DNA of 43,628 nt, from positions 1 through 43,628 of the forward strand of contig JAMPDQ010000013.1 in the NCBI GenBank assembly GCA_023665575.1, written 5' to 3'. The number at the start of each line of letters is the position of its first letter. Position 1 is the first letter of the stretch. The stretch is from Candidatus Amulumruptor caecigallinarius. Its GTDB lineage: Bacteria; Bacteroidota; Bacteroidia; Bacteroidales; Muribaculaceae. Of the stretch, positions 7,516-16,800 are shown one piece after another. Made by a program: the position numbers and the translations under genes. The notes under the pieces were generated by a model. It did not search any database. It was not told where the DNA came from and was given only the letters and a program-made list of their open reading frames with translations.

Positions 7516-10500
7516 TATTTTCTGACACTTGCATAAATGGTTTCACCATCTATGTCGAGTTCAACACCGGCTTGAATGTCATCACTGAGAGAGAGGCTCT
7601 CCGCAAGCACCTGCGATGCTATATAGTCGCCATATTTCGTCAGAGCGGCCTCCACTGAAGGTGTGCGGCTAAGCTCCACATGCACCTTATCGGTGATTTC
7701 GAAATCAGAGGATTTGCGAATATTCTGAATGCGATTTATAAGCTCGCGAGCCATACCTTCGTTTTTCAGCGCATCGGTGAGCGTCACATCAAGAGCAACT
7801 GTGACATTCCCATCGTTGGCCACGAGCCAGCCGGGAATGTCTTCCGGAATCACTTCAACATCTTCGAGCGTAATCACCGGCTCTCCGGGCAGACTGATGA
7901 AAGTGAAACTGCCGTTTTTCTCAAGCGTGGCAATATCTTTTTGCTCCATTGATGAAACTGCCTTGCCAAGATCTTTCATAATCTTCCCATATTTGGGACC
8001 GAGCTTCTTAAAGTCAGCCTTTACACGCTTCACAAGTCCGCTCTCTTCATTATCTACAATCCTGAGCTCTTTTACATTCACTTCATTGAGCACGATGTCT
8101 TTCACACTCTCTACAGCTTTGCGCTGAGCGGAATCAACCACCGGCACAAGAAGAGTCTGCAGCGGCTGACGCACTTTGAGATTCACCTTCCGGCGGAGTG
8201 CGAGCACATTCGAAGTGATGGTTTGTGCCAGCTGCATTCGCTCCTCCAGATTGGGATTGATTACAGAAGCGTCTGCCTTCGGGAAGTCGGCAAGATGCAC
8301 CGACACATATTCTTCACCATCAAGCGATGGAGCCATGATGTCGGCATAGAGCTTGTCAGAATAAAATGGCGAGAATGGAGCCATAAGCAGGGCAATGGTC
8401 TTCAAGCATTCGCGCAAGGTCTGATAGGCCGCCAGCTTGTCGGTGTTCATATCTCCGGTCCAAAAGCGTTTGCGGTTGAGACGCACATACCAGTTGGAAA
8501 GATTATTGTTCACAAAATCTTCTATCGCACGTGCAGCCTTCGTGGGCTCGTAATCATCAAGGTCGGCTTCAACCTCCTTTATGAGGGAATGAAGCAACGA
8601 CAGTATCCACCGATCAATCTCCGGACGCTCTGACACCGGCACTTTCGGCTCTTTACCGGTGAATCCGTCTACATTGGCATAAAGTGCAAAGAATTTATAT
8701 GTGTTGTAAAGTGTGGCAAAGAGTTTGCGGCCCACTTCAGCCACACCCTCTTCATCATATTTGAGATTATCCCAAGGTGATGAATTGGAAATCATATACC
8801 ATCTGACCGGATCGATGCCGTAGCGCTCGATATTGTCGAAGGGGTCAATGGCGTTGCCAAGACGTTTTGACATTTTATTGCCATTCTTGTCGAGCACGAG
8901 ACCGTTGGAGATTACAGCCTTGTATGCCACAGAGTCAAACACCATCCCTGCAATAGCATGAAGCGTAAAGAACCAGCCACGTGTCTGGTCAACACCCTCG
9001 GCTATGAAATCAGCCGGGAATACTTCACCGGAGTCAAGCTTTTCTTTATTCTCAAACGGATAGTGAATCTGTGCATAAGGCATGGAGCCGGAGTCAAACC
9101 ATACATCGATAAGGTCGAGCTCGCGGTGCATGGGTTTGCCGCTTTCCGACACAAGCACAATGTCATCTACATAAGGGCGATGCAAGTCGATGCGCTCATA
9201 ATTCTCTGTTGTGAAATCACCCGGCACAAATCCTTTCTCCTTTAATGGATTCTTTTGCATCACACCTTTTTCTACAGCCTGCTCGATGCGGTTGTAGAGG
9301 TCTTCGCAGCTCTCAATGATTATCTCCTCGCGACCATCTTCCGTGCGCCAAATCGGCAGGGGTGTGCCCCAATATCTGGAGCGCGACAGATTCCAGTCCT
9401 GCACGTTTTCAAGCCATTTGCCAAATCTTCCGGTGCCGGTTGATGCCGGTTTCCACTTGATGCACTCGTTAAGCTCAATGAGGCGAGCACGCGACTTTGG
9501 TGTGCGGATAAACCAGCTGTCGAGCGGATAATAGAGCACAGGCTTGTCAGTGCGCCAGCAGTGAGGATAATTATGCACATGCTTCTCTGTGCGAAATGCC
9601 TTTCCATCTTTTTTGAGTTCCATGCAAAGACGCACATTGAGGTCTTCATCTGTCAAGGCGGCCTTTTCGTTGTATTTGCCTTCGGGCGAATATTTGGGGT
9701 CGTAGGCGTTTTTTACGAATTCACCGGCGTGAACCATATACAGGGGCAGATTAACGCACTTTTCAATAAAATTCTCAGCAAGGTCTGACACGGGATAGAA
9801 ACGGCCGCGAAGATCAACCATCGGGCGTGTCTCTCCTTTGAGATTAATCATGAAGAGTGAAGGGATTTCAGCATCCTTTGCCACCTTTGCATCGTCTGCT
9901 CCAAATGTAGGCGCTATGTGCACAATGCCCGTTCCATCTTCGGTGGTGACATAATCGCCACCAATCACACGAAAAGCCTTCTCGGATATTTCCACGAATT
10001 TATCACCCTCCACTTCATAGCATTTTTCGGGATGTGCAACGGCATATTCTCTGACGTAAGGAGCGGCGAATTCATTGACACGCTCTGTGGGGAGCACCCA
10101 TGGCATCAGCTGCGCATAATGCATGCCTATCAGATCGCTTCCTTTCCAATGTCCCACTATTTCGTAGGGTACGAGTTTGTCGCCTTCCTTGTATGAATCC
10201 AGGGCAAGCCCCACAGCTTTTTTGTTGAAATATGACTGCACAAGCTCCTCCGCCATAACCACAGTGAGCTTTTCTCCGGAATAAGGATTATATGAGCGGA
10301 TAGCCACATAGTTGATTCTCGGGCCCACACACAAAGCTGTGTTAGATGGGAGAGTCCAGGGAGTGGTGGTCCATGCCATAAAGCAGGCACGTCCCCAGCC
10401 TTTCATCTCATCTTTCGGGTCAAGAATATCGAAGAGAGCAGTGACAGTGAGGTCTTTCACATCGCGATAGCATCCGGGTTGGTTGAGCTCGTGCGAGCTG

Positions 10501-11075
10501 AGTCCGGTTCCGGCTGCCGGAGAATAAGGTTGGATAGTGTATCCTTTGTATAAATATCCTTTTTTATGAAGCTGTGCAAGCAGCCACCACACCGATTCAA
10601 TATAGCGGTTGTCGTAGGTGATATAAGGATCATCAAGGTCAACCCAATATCCCATGCGGTGGGTGAGGTCGGTCCATTCGTTGGTGTATTTCATCACCTC
10701 TCGTCGGCATGCGGCATTATATTCGTCAACGGATATTTTCTTGCCAATGTCTTCTTTGGTGATTCCGAGATTTTTTTCCACGCCGAGTTCCACAGGCAGG
10801 CCGTGGGTATCCCAGCCCGCCTTGCGTTTCACATGGAATCCCTGCATGGTTTTATAGCGGCAAATGATATCCTTGATTGTGCGAGCCATCACATGGTGTA
10901 TTCCCGGCATGCCGTTGGCCGACGGAGGTCCTTCGTAGAAAACAAAGGAAGGCGACCCTTCACGGTTTTTCACACTGAGTTCGAAAAGGTTGTGGTTGTC
11001 CCAAATTTCCAACACTTCCTTATTGATGTCGGAAAGATTAAGCTGATTGCTATATTCTTTATATTTTTTACTCAT
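7515..11075 (-). CDS. ileS: Isoleucyl-tRNA synthetase
   Basis: Class I synthetase charging tRNA-Ile, 1186 residues from the ATG at 11075 (MSKKYKEYSNQLNL); an in-frame ATG 12 codons upstream at 11111 would overlap the ddl stop and gives an atypical N-terminus. The HIGH-type motif is PPSANGMPGIHH (about 50-61), the KMSKS motif is NGNKMSKRLGN, and the catalytic domain contains GWDTHGLPVE. The editing domain (HYAQLMPWV ... GTGIVHIAPTFGADD) and the long C-terminal tail fit the mupirocin-insensitive, eukaryote-like branch common in Bacteroidota. It lies in an operon with ddl, lspA and the DUF4296 gene. Confidence 0.96.
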   Translation of the reverse strand: MSKKYKEYSNQLNLSDINKEVLEIWDNHNLFELSVKNREGSPSFVFYEGPPSANGMPGIHHVMARTIKDIICRYKTMQGFHVKRKAGWDTHGLPVELGVEKNLGITKEDIGKKISVDEYNAACRREVMKYTNEWTDLTHRMGYWVDLDDPYITYDNRYIESVWWLLAQLHKKGYLYKGYTIQPYSPAAGTGLSSHELNQPGCYRDVKDLTVTALFDILDPKDEMKGWGRACFMAWTTTPWTLPSNTALCVGPRINYVAIRSYNPYSGEKLTVVMAEELVQSYFNKKAVGLALDSYKEGDKLVPYEIVGHWKGSDLIGMHYAQLMPWVLPTERVNEFAAPYVREYAVAHPEKCYEVEGDKFVEISEKAFRVIGGDYVTTEDGTGIVHIAPTFGADDAKVAKDAEIPSLFMINLKGETRPMVDLRGRFYPVSDLAENFIEKCVNLPLYMVHAGEFVKNAYDPKYSPEGKYNEKAALTDEDLNVRLCMELKKDGKAFRTEKHVHNYPHCWRTDKPVLYYPLDSWFIRTPKSRARLIELNECIKWKPASTGTGRFGKWLENVQDWNLSRSRYWGTPLPIWRTEDGREEIIIESCEDLYNRIEQAVEKGVMQKNPLKEKGFVPGDFTTENYERIDLHRPYVDDIVLVSESGKPMHRELDLIDVWFDSGSMPYAQIHYPFENKEKLDSGEVFPADFIAEGVDQTRGWFFTLHAIAGMVFDSVAYKAVISNGLVLDKNGNKMSKRLGNAIDPFDNIERYGIDPVRWYMISNSSPWDNLKYDEEGVAEVGRKLFATLYNTYKFFALYANVDGFTGKEPKVPVSERPEIDRWILSLLHSLIKEVEADLDDYEPTKAARAIEDFVNNNLSNWYVRLNRKRFWTGDMNTDKLAAYQTLRECLKTIALLMAPFSPFYSDKLYADIMAPSLDGEEYVSVHLADFPKADASVINPNLEERMQLAQTITSNVLALRRKVNLKVRQPLQTLLVPVVDSAQRKAVESVKDIVLNEVNVKELRIVDNEESGLVKRVKADFKKLGPKYGKIMKDLGKAVSSMEQKDIATLEKNGSFTFISLPGEPVITLEDVEVIPEDIPGWLVANDGNVTVALDVTLTDALKNEGMARELINRIQNIRKSSDFEITDKVHVELSRTPSVEAALTKYGDYIASQVLAESLSLSDDIQAGVELDIDGETIYASVRK

Positions 11076-11112
11076 TTTCTTTATATTAGACTCTAACATT
11101 AGAATTTCCATC

Positions 11113-12312
11113 TTAGTGTCTCTTCACACCTTTTGCCCCTTTGGCACCTTTTGTGCCTCCACCGAGTGCAAAGATGTTTTGGTCGTAGGTGAATGTTTTT
11201 CTGTCGATGGCTCTTTTGCGTTTCAGAGCCAACTCCACGAGCTTGTCCATCAGCTGTGTGAAGGATATGCCGGTGGCTTCCCACAGATAAAATGAGAGAG
11301 AACCCGGGATAGTGTTTATTTCATTAACATATATGGAATTGTCTTTTTCGTCAACCATCACATCAACGCGGCTCACACCATGGCACGACAACACGCGGAA
11401 TGTTTCGCCGGCGAGTGTGCGGATTTTTTCGCTCATCTCTTCCGTAAGGTCGGCCGGAATGCGCTTTTCGCTTGCCTGCATCCCCCGGTTTGTTTTTGTG
11501 CCTCCCATATATTTGTCTTCATACGACAGGAATTTTCCTGATTTGATAGGCTCTTCGCACACCGAACTTTGATGCTCATCTGCATCTCCGAGCACAGAAC
11601 AATTTATTTCTTTCAGGTGCTCCACCATGTGCTCCACAATAATCCTTGAAGAAAATCTTGCAGCTGTGTCTATCCTGGACGCAAGCTCTTCGCGGCTTGC
11701 AGCCGTGCCTATCCCAACGCTTGAACCGAGATTGGCCGGTTTCACAATCACCGGATATCCGAGTTTGGCTTCAATTTCCTTAATCTTTGCATCTTTAGAT
11801 GTGTTCCATTCGCGGTCGGTCATCCACACGTAGTCAACAACCGGTATCCCCTCCGAACGAAGTATCATCTTCATTGTGATTTTATCCATACCGTTGGCAC
11901 TCGACAACGTGTTGCAACCGGCAAAAGGGATTCCAATTGTTTCAAGAAGACCTTCGAAGATGCCATCTTCGCCATTCGTGCCGTGGAGCACGGGAATGGC
12001 CACATGAAGCTGAGCCACAACAGGATTCTTTTTTGAAAACATCCCGGTGTGCGCCTTGTATAGATTGTAGTCTCCATATTCGGGACGCATGAACACTTCC
12101 TCGGCTTCCGACACTAACTTGTCAAGATTGCGATAATTTTTAAGGTCAAGCAGATTGCTGCCCGTATACCATCTTCCTTGCTTTGAAATGTATATGGGAA
12201 TTATCTCATACTTGTCGGGATTGAAGGCGTTGATTGCCTGAATTGCCGATATCACTGAGATTTCATGTTCTACCGACCGGCCGCCAAAAAAAACAGCTAC
12301 GTTAGTTTTCAT
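11113..12312 (-). CDS. ddl: D-alanine--D-alanine ligase
   Basis: ATP-grasp enzyme joining two D-alanines for peptidoglycan. It is 399 residues from the ATG at 12312 (MKTNVAVFFGGRSVEHEISV), whose FGGRSVEHEIS is the family signature. VKPANLGSSVGI marks the ATP-grasp loop, and SRVDVMVDEKDNSIYVNEINTIPG carries the metal-binding Asp/Glu/Asn. A longer reading from 12345 has an unconvincing N-terminus. The tail after ALKRKRAIDRKTFTYDQNIF is an odd glycine/lysine repeat (GGGTKGAKGAKGVKRH), encoded by three 9-base repeats before the stop. It is followed closely by ileS. Confidence 0.95.
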   Translation of the reverse strand: MKTNVAVFFGGRSVEHEISVISAIQAINAFNPDKYEIIPIYISKQGRWYTGSNLLDLKNYRNLDKLVSEAEEVFMRPEYGDYNLYKAHTGMFSKKNPVVAQLHVAIPVLHGTNGEDGIFEGLLETIGIPFAGCNTLSSANGMDKITMKMILRSEGIPVVDYVWMTDREWNTSKDAKIKEIEAKLGYPVIVKPANLGSSVGIGTAASREELASRIDTAARFSSRIIVEHMVEHLKEINCSVLGDADEHQSSVCEEPIKSGKFLSYEDKYMGGTKTNRGMQASEKRIPADLTEEMSEKIRTLAGETFRVLSCHGVSRVDVMVDEKDNSIYVNEINTIPGSLSFYLWEATGISFTQLMDKLVELALKRKRAIDRKTFTYDQNIFALGGGTKGAKGAKGVKRH

Positions 12313-12643
12313 ATTAGGGTATATTGTCTGTTCATATTTTGCCACGGCAGGCTTAAAAGCATGCCACTTGGACGCCGTTTAATAAAGTAATAAGAAACGA
12401 ACTCTAAGCAGAATATGCAAATTAGCTAAGGCATTCCTTATTGCTTTCAACGGCATGCTTTCAATCGGCTTTTCAGTTACAATGGAACCCCATTGCGCCA
12501 TCTACGCCAATTGGAATTCTACTCAAATAAATCAATAATCAATGCGAAAATTAATTTATACATCCTACTTAATCTACAAAATTACTCAAAAAAACTGAAT
12601 TTCAGAAATGATTTTCACAATTGGGATAATAAGGATTTTTTTG
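12313..12643. other. ddl / GNAT divergent region with an inverted repeat
   Basis: There is no gene in this 330-base gap. AAAGCATGCC (12356-12365) and GGCATGCTTT (12452-12461) form a perfect 10-bp inverted repeat, with GCCGTT/AACGGC and AATAAAG/CTTATT-like complementarity just inside. Within it a decayed A-type terminus may survive (on the minus strand TTAGAGTTCGTTTCTTAT). No canonical promoter for ddl could be assigned. Confidence 0.45.
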
Positions 12644-12651
12644 TAATTTTG
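12644..12651 (+). promoter_or_regulatory. -7 promoter element immediately before the GNAT gene
   Basis: TAATTTTG matches TAnnTTTG exactly. A weak -33 (attg) lies at 12620-12623. Transcription would start about 12657-12658, which is the first base of the ATG, so the mRNA would have essentially no leader. Confidence 0.55.
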
Positions 12652-12657
12652 GAGACT

Positions 12658-13932
12658 ATGAATTCTACCGATTTGAAAAATAAGCTTCGGAATCTTTGGA
12701 TTGAGACTTTCCATGATTCCTCAGAGTATGTTTCTCTCGTATTTAATTCTTATTTTAATCCTGATTTGGTTGAATATGAAGAACACAACGGAGAAGTGGT
12801 GGCCGGATTGATTGGTGTGCCATATAATTTCGGCAATGCAGAGCATCATGTAAAAGGATTGTATCTGTGCGGCCTGGCAACAAAGCCGAAATTTCAATCG
12901 CATGGCATTATGACACGCCTCATTGATTCAATAAACCAAAAGGCTGCCAACATGGGCTTTGCTTTCACTTTTTTGATTCCCGCTGAAAAAAGCCTGCAGA
13001 GTTATTATGGTAATCGCGGATATGTGAATGCTTTTTATCAGGTGGTGGATAATTATACATTTCTCCATGATTTTGACCGGGAATATGAATCTGTCTTAAT
13101 GGAGCAGAAGGAGAAGGTGGCATTGCTGAAAAAACGCCATTATGAAAGTCTTGAAATTTCCAGAATCGACCGGCTAAATCCCGCGTCTGATGAGGTGAGG
13201 ACTGCAATAAAGGAGCTTTTCTCAAAAGTGGAGGAGACGCAGTCTGATTTGCAAATAATCCACTCCCCGCAAGATGTGGATGTGATTATCCGTGAAAATC
13301 TAATCGATGGGGGAGCTATATATATATGTAGCACTACTGCCGGTGCCCTATCAGGCGTAGCTTTTACAAAAGTGAATAATGCATCTGTGGATGTGATTCG
13401 TCTTATCGCTTTAGACTCATCGAGCAAATACAAAATCTTGAGTGCTGTAAAAAAGGATAACCCCACACTTGGCATTCATCACAAAGTGTCTTCTGTCGAA
13501 ATGGACAGGAAGGCTCTCTGGATGCGCACCTATGGCTCCGTGTTGCCTGAATCGCCACAAGTCAATGCCATCTCTGTTGCTGAACGTGTATATTCGCTCG
13601 CAGCGCATGCAAAAATGTATGGAATGGCAAGAATTCTAGATTTTATCGAGATTTTAAAATTCCAGGCCGAGAATAGGCACGATTTAAAATATTCGATTCT
13701 CATGAAACTTCCCGATGCTTCTTATGCAATGGAGCTGGTGGAATGCAGAAATGGTGTTGTGACATCAAAAAAGCTTGCGATTGACGAGCTCTCGAATGCG
13801 CAGAGGGCACATGCCATGTCGAAACATGACATGGGAGAGATTCTTTTCCGCCGACGCGGCATGGATAATCTGATTACGGAAGCTTTTGGCCTGCCATCAA
13901 TCAATGGCTCAATTTCGCTAATGCTCGACTGA
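12658..13932 (+). CDS. GNAT-family N-acetyltransferase, two-domain Eis-like layout
   Basis: From the ATG at 12658 the protein has 424 residues; a longer TTG reading is AT-rich and implausible. The N-terminal GNAT fold (about 1-140) shows VVAGLIGVPYNF, the acetyl-CoA strand/loop LYLCGLATKPKFQSHGIMTRLIDSI (about 59-83; variant Q/RxxGxx), and the terminal YYGNRGY. A second, weaker GNAT-like half and a C-terminal region (MKLPDASYAMELVEC, then LAIDELSNAQRAHAMSKHDMGEILF) resembling a sterol-carrier-like fold suggest the Eis architecture. The substrate cannot be told from sequence. It has its own promoter and a 3' hairpin. Confidence 0.75.
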   Translation: MNSTDLKNKLRNLWIETFHDSSEYVSLVFNSYFNPDLVEYEEHNGEVVAGLIGVPYNFGNAEHHVKGLYLCGLATKPKFQSHGIMTRLIDSINQKAANMGFAFTFLIPAEKSLQSYYGNRGYVNAFYQVVDNYTFLHDFDREYESVLMEQKEKVALLKKRHYESLEISRIDRLNPASDEVRTAIKELFSKVEETQSDLQIIHSPQDVDVIIRENLIDGGAIYICSTTAGALSGVAFTKVNNASVDVIRLIALDSSSKYKILSAVKKDNPTLGIHHKVSSVEMDRKALWMRTYGSVLPESPQVNAISVAERVYSLAAHAKMYGMARILDFIEILKFQAENRHDLKYSILMKLPDASYAMELVECRNGVVTSKKLAIDELSNAQRAHAMSKHDMGEILFRRRGMDNLITEAFGLPSINGSISLMLD

Positions 13933-13968
13933 CTTTAGCTCATATATTAGGCCCCGAAGGGGCGTGAG

Positions 13969-14013
13969 CGCATTAAACCCCGCATGACCATCCGGTATGT
14001 GGGGTTTACTGCG
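13969..14013 (+). terminator. Stem-loop after the GNAT gene
   Basis: CGCATTAAACCCCGCAT pairs with ATGTGGGGTTTACTGCG (17-bp arms, two mismatches, 11-base loop). A smaller GCCCC-GAA-GGGGC hairpin lies just before at 13951-13963. There is no T-run directly after, so termination is likely but not certain. Confidence 0.65.
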
Positions 14014-14715
14014 TAAAAGTTATTAGTATTTTGGAATTTTATTGCCATTGCAATAGTCTGAATGTGAATATCAAAACTATCAATTTGTATAAATTAAGCC
14101 CCCTGAGATTCAATTGAAAATCAAAAACCGACAAACAGTGCGTCAATTCTGAATTCTCGATTAAAATTGCAAACTGAAGCAACAAAATAGAGAGTAGGGG
14201 ATAGGACAGTCTCCATTTGCAAAAAATGGTTTTGGTCAAATTGGGACATGTGATGAGCGGGTGAAAAGCTTATGGAGATTAATTTGCAATATTAAATAAA
14301 CAAATATTAATTTAATTTTTTAAATTATTAAATATTGAGTATTTGTTATATGCGAATGCAAATTAAAAGAAATTTTAAATCTTATCAAATTGCGTGTTTG
14401 AAAATCAGAATTTACAGAAATATAAAGTTTGATTTTGCAAAATTATCTCATTAACGTATATTAACATATAATTTAATAAGCAATATATCAACTGAATATA
14501 ACCAAATATTAAAGCGGTTTATAAGAAATAATGCCAATTTTAGCAGGTTGGATATTATGTGTGATGAATCAATGGTGTAATGCCCCATAATATAGCTTAT
14601 TATACATTGTACCGTAGAATTCACTTTAACACATGAAATTCGGAAATGGAATCTTTGGGAAATAGATTAATTTGTGGATTTGCAAATATGGAACATGTGA
14701 TATTGTAAATTTTGT
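14014..14715. other. AT-rich 700-base gene-free region upstream of the Xre regulator
   Basis: No gene is supported here. The base composition is far more AT-rich than the surrounding genes. The motif TTTGCA recurs (about 14216, 14283, 14434 and 14681, and again over the promoter at 14743), including a perfect palindrome ATTTGCAAAT near 14679. These could be regulator-binding sites or chance matches in AT-rich sequence. Confidence 0.4.
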
Positions 14716-14746
14716 TTTGTTATTTACAATTTTAATATTACATTTG
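14716..14746 (+). promoter_or_regulatory. Bacteroidota-type promoter of the Xre regulator
   Basis: TTTG at 14716-14719 and TACATTTG at 14739-14746 are separated by exactly 19 bases. Predicted start near 14753, about 24 bases before the ATG. The -7 element overlaps one of the TTTGCA motifs of the upstream region, which would allow autoregulation. Confidence 0.8.
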
Positions 14747-14776
14747 CATATACAATCTCAAACGCAAATATTATAA

Positions 14777-15289
14777 ATGGAAGACGCAAAAGTGGCAATT
14801 CGCCTAAAAGGGTTCATCGATGCTGAGGGGCTTACCCACTCGCAGTTTGCTGACAGATGTGGTATTCCCCGTCCAAGTCTTTCGCAGATATTGAGCGGAC
14901 GCAATAAGAAAATCAGCGACGTGATTGTTGGTCAGATTCATGCGGCGTTTCCAGAGCTCTCTGTGTTGTGGTTGCTATTTGGAGAGGGCTCCATGATGGT
15001 GACTTCACCCTCTGATACGAAGTATGGCGAAGATGAGCCTAATTTGTTTTCAAACACGAATGAATTTGTGGGTGATAAGTCGGAATCTCAAAAATATGAG
15101 AATCTCAACGGCTTAAATATGACACAAAAAGGGGGGCAACTATCTGATTTATACTCGTTAGACACGGAATTAAAAATAACGGAGTTGCAAAAGCAAATAG
15201 ATAAATTAATGAGAAATCCGCGAAAAGTGAGCCAAATCACGGTATATTATGATGACTCCACCTTTGAAACCTTCTATCCGAAGCGGTGA
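14777..15289 (+). CDS. Xre-family helix-turn-helix transcriptional regulator
   Basis: The product is 170 residues. The N-terminal HTH (about 10-65) reads FIDAEGLTHSQFADRCGIPR, PSLSQILSGRNKKISDVIVG, then FPELSVLWLLFGEG, the form common in short phage- or plasmid-type repressors of Bacteroidales. A low-complexity polar middle (about 75-125) leads to a coiled-coil-like segment (LKITELQKQIDKLMRN) and a conserved-looking basic C-terminus (SQITVYYDDSTFETFYPKR). It stands alone behind a long AT-rich region, convergent with rarA, so its targets are unknown; it may be a remnant of a mobile element. Confidence 0.8.
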   Translation: MEDAKVAIRLKGFIDAEGLTHSQFADRCGIPRPSLSQILSGRNKKISDVIVGQIHAAFPELSVLWLLFGEGSMMVTSPSDTKYGEDEPNLFSNTNEFVGDKSESQKYENLNGLNMTQKGGQLSDLYSLDTELKITELQKQIDKLMRNPRKVSQITVYYDDSTFETFYPKR

Positions 15290-15349
15290 CGAGGAATAAT
15301 TCCGGTCTTTTCATCAACCGAATATTCACGTCGTATACATCTGCATGAA

Positions 15350-15372
15350 ATAAAAATTGGAATGGAGCCTTA
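15350..15372. repeat. Element E17: solitary B-type terminus at the rarA stop codon
   Basis: Read on the minus strand, the rarA stop begins the B terminus TAAGGCTCCATTCC followed by AATTTTTATTTCATGC. Only one end is recognisable; the rest of the 80-base gap to the Xre gene is not element-like. Confidence 0.55.
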
Positions 15373-16656
15373 AGCTTCATTTTTGATGCCTGACAGATAG
15401 GCAGCCATTTTCTGTTCCTGAGCATTATTCGCAGGCGACCAGAATATGGCGTTATCAATCTCTTTCGGTAAATATTGCTGCTCCACATAGTGACCGGCAT
15501 AATCATGGGCATACTTATAGCCTTCATGATATCCGAGATCTTTCATCAGTTTGGTTGGAGCATTGCGCAAATGAAGAGGCACAGGCAGGTTTCCGGTATC
15601 CCCTACCATTTGCAATGCCTTATCAATAGCCAGATAGGCCGAGTTGCTTTTAGGGGAATTAGCCAGATAAATTGCGCATTCCGATAGTATAATTCTCCCT
15701 TCGGGCCACCCAATCTTGTTGATGGCATCAAATGTGGCGTTGGCAAGCAGCAGAGCATTGGGATTGGCGAGTCCAATATCTTCTGAAGCCAATATTACAA
15801 GTCTGCGGGCTATGAATTTAGGGTCTTCTCCACCTGCAACCATCCGCGCGAGCCAATAAACCGCTGCTTGGGGGTTGCTTCCTCTTACAGATTTGATGAA
15901 TGCTGAAATGATGTCATAGTGCATCTCTCCATTACGGTCGTATGCGGCCGGATTTTCCTGCAGCCGGTCAGTCACGGTTTGGTCATCTATAATCACCACT
16001 TCATTCTCGGGAGTTGACTGCTCTATAAGATCCAGGGTATTGAGTAATTTTCTGGCATCTCCACCGGAAAAGCGAAATAGTGCGCTTTTTTCTTTTACAT
16101 TTACTTTGCGAGATGCCAATATCCGATCTGCTTTCAGAGCGCGATTGAGCAGCTTTTCTAATCCTTCTTCATTAAGCGGGCGAAGAGTATATACTTGTGC
16201 ACGCGACAAAAGTGGACGAATCACCTCAAAAGAGGGGTTTTCAGTGGTAGCCCCAATCAGCGTTACTGTCCCTTTTTCCACAGCGCCTAAAAGGGAGTCT
16301 TGCTGCGACTTGTTGAAACGATGGATTTCATCGATGAAGAGTATCGGACGCCCTTTGGAGAAAATGCTCTTCACGTCGGCCTCGCAACGCTGAATCACAT
16401 CTCTCACCTCTTTTACTCCTGAAGTCACTGCACTCAGCGTGTAGAACGGCACATCTGTTTTTTGCGCAACAATGCGTGCCAATGTGGTTTTTCCCACTCC
16501 CGGTGGACCCCAAAGTATAAACGAATTGACACGCCCCGACTCTATCATTCGTCGGATTATTCCCTGTGACCCCACAAGGTGTTCTTGTCCGATATAGTCG
16601 TCAAGATCATTAGGTCTGAGCCGTTCGGCTAATGGAACATTGCTGCTGAGTGCCAT
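15370..16656 (-). CDS. rarA: Replication-associated recombination protein A (RarA/MgsA AAA+ ATPase)
   Basis: The 428-residue protein is a clamp-loader-like ATPase acting at stalled replication forks. It has Walker A GPPGVGKT (50-57), Walker B ILFIDEIHRF, sensor 1 GATTENPSFEV, and the arginine-finger region RPLLSRAQVY. The C-terminal half (YDIISAFIKSVRGSNPQAAVYWLARM, LVILASEDIGLANP) is the RarA-specific tetramerisation domain. Length is typical. The stop codon TAA is the terminal triplet of a B-type element end. The HAD gene lies upstream on the same strand. Confidence 0.95.
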   Translation of the reverse strand: MALSSNVPLAERLRPNDLDDYIGQEHLVGSQGIIRRMIESGRVNSFILWGPPGVGKTTLARIVAQKTDVPFYTLSAVTSGVKEVRDVIQRCEADVKSIFSKGRPILFIDEIHRFNKSQQDSLLGAVEKGTVTLIGATTENPSFEVIRPLLSRAQVYTLRPLNEEGLEKLLNRALKADRILASRKVNVKEKSALFRFSGGDARKLLNTLDLIEQSTPENEVVIIDDQTVTDRLQENPAAYDRNGEMHYDIISAFIKSVRGSNPQAAVYWLARMVAGGEDPKFIARRLVILASEDIGLANPNALLLANATFDAINKIGWPEGRIILSECAIYLANSPKSNSAYLAIDKALQMVGDTGNLPVPLHLRNAPTKLMKDLGYHEGYKYAHDYAGHYVEQQYLPKEIDNAIFWSPANNAQEQKMAAYLSGIKNEA

Positions 16657-16777
16657 TTTTTTTGATTTGTATCAATATGCTTTATATATGAATAAAAATA
16701 GAAGTGCAATATCTCTTTTCGGATTGAATCCGGAGAATCCGCTCCCGATTATTGAAGTGGAATTTTGGTTTCGTAAA

Positions 16778-16799
16778 AAGGTATGAAACGGACTCTATA
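16778..16799. repeat. Element E18-like solitary A/C terminus after the HAD gene
   Basis: On the minus strand TATAGAGTCCGTTTCATACC starts three bases beyond the HAD gene's TGA stop. It matches the first 16 bases of the A terminus. No second end is seen before rarA. Confidence 0.45.
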
Positions 16800-16800
16800 T

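Noticed and set aside
12493..12657. N-terminal extension of the GNAT protein from a TTG start
   Set aside because: The extension is AT-rich, low-complexity in codon use, and lies upstream of the predicted promoter; the ATG at 12658 gives a normal GNAT start.
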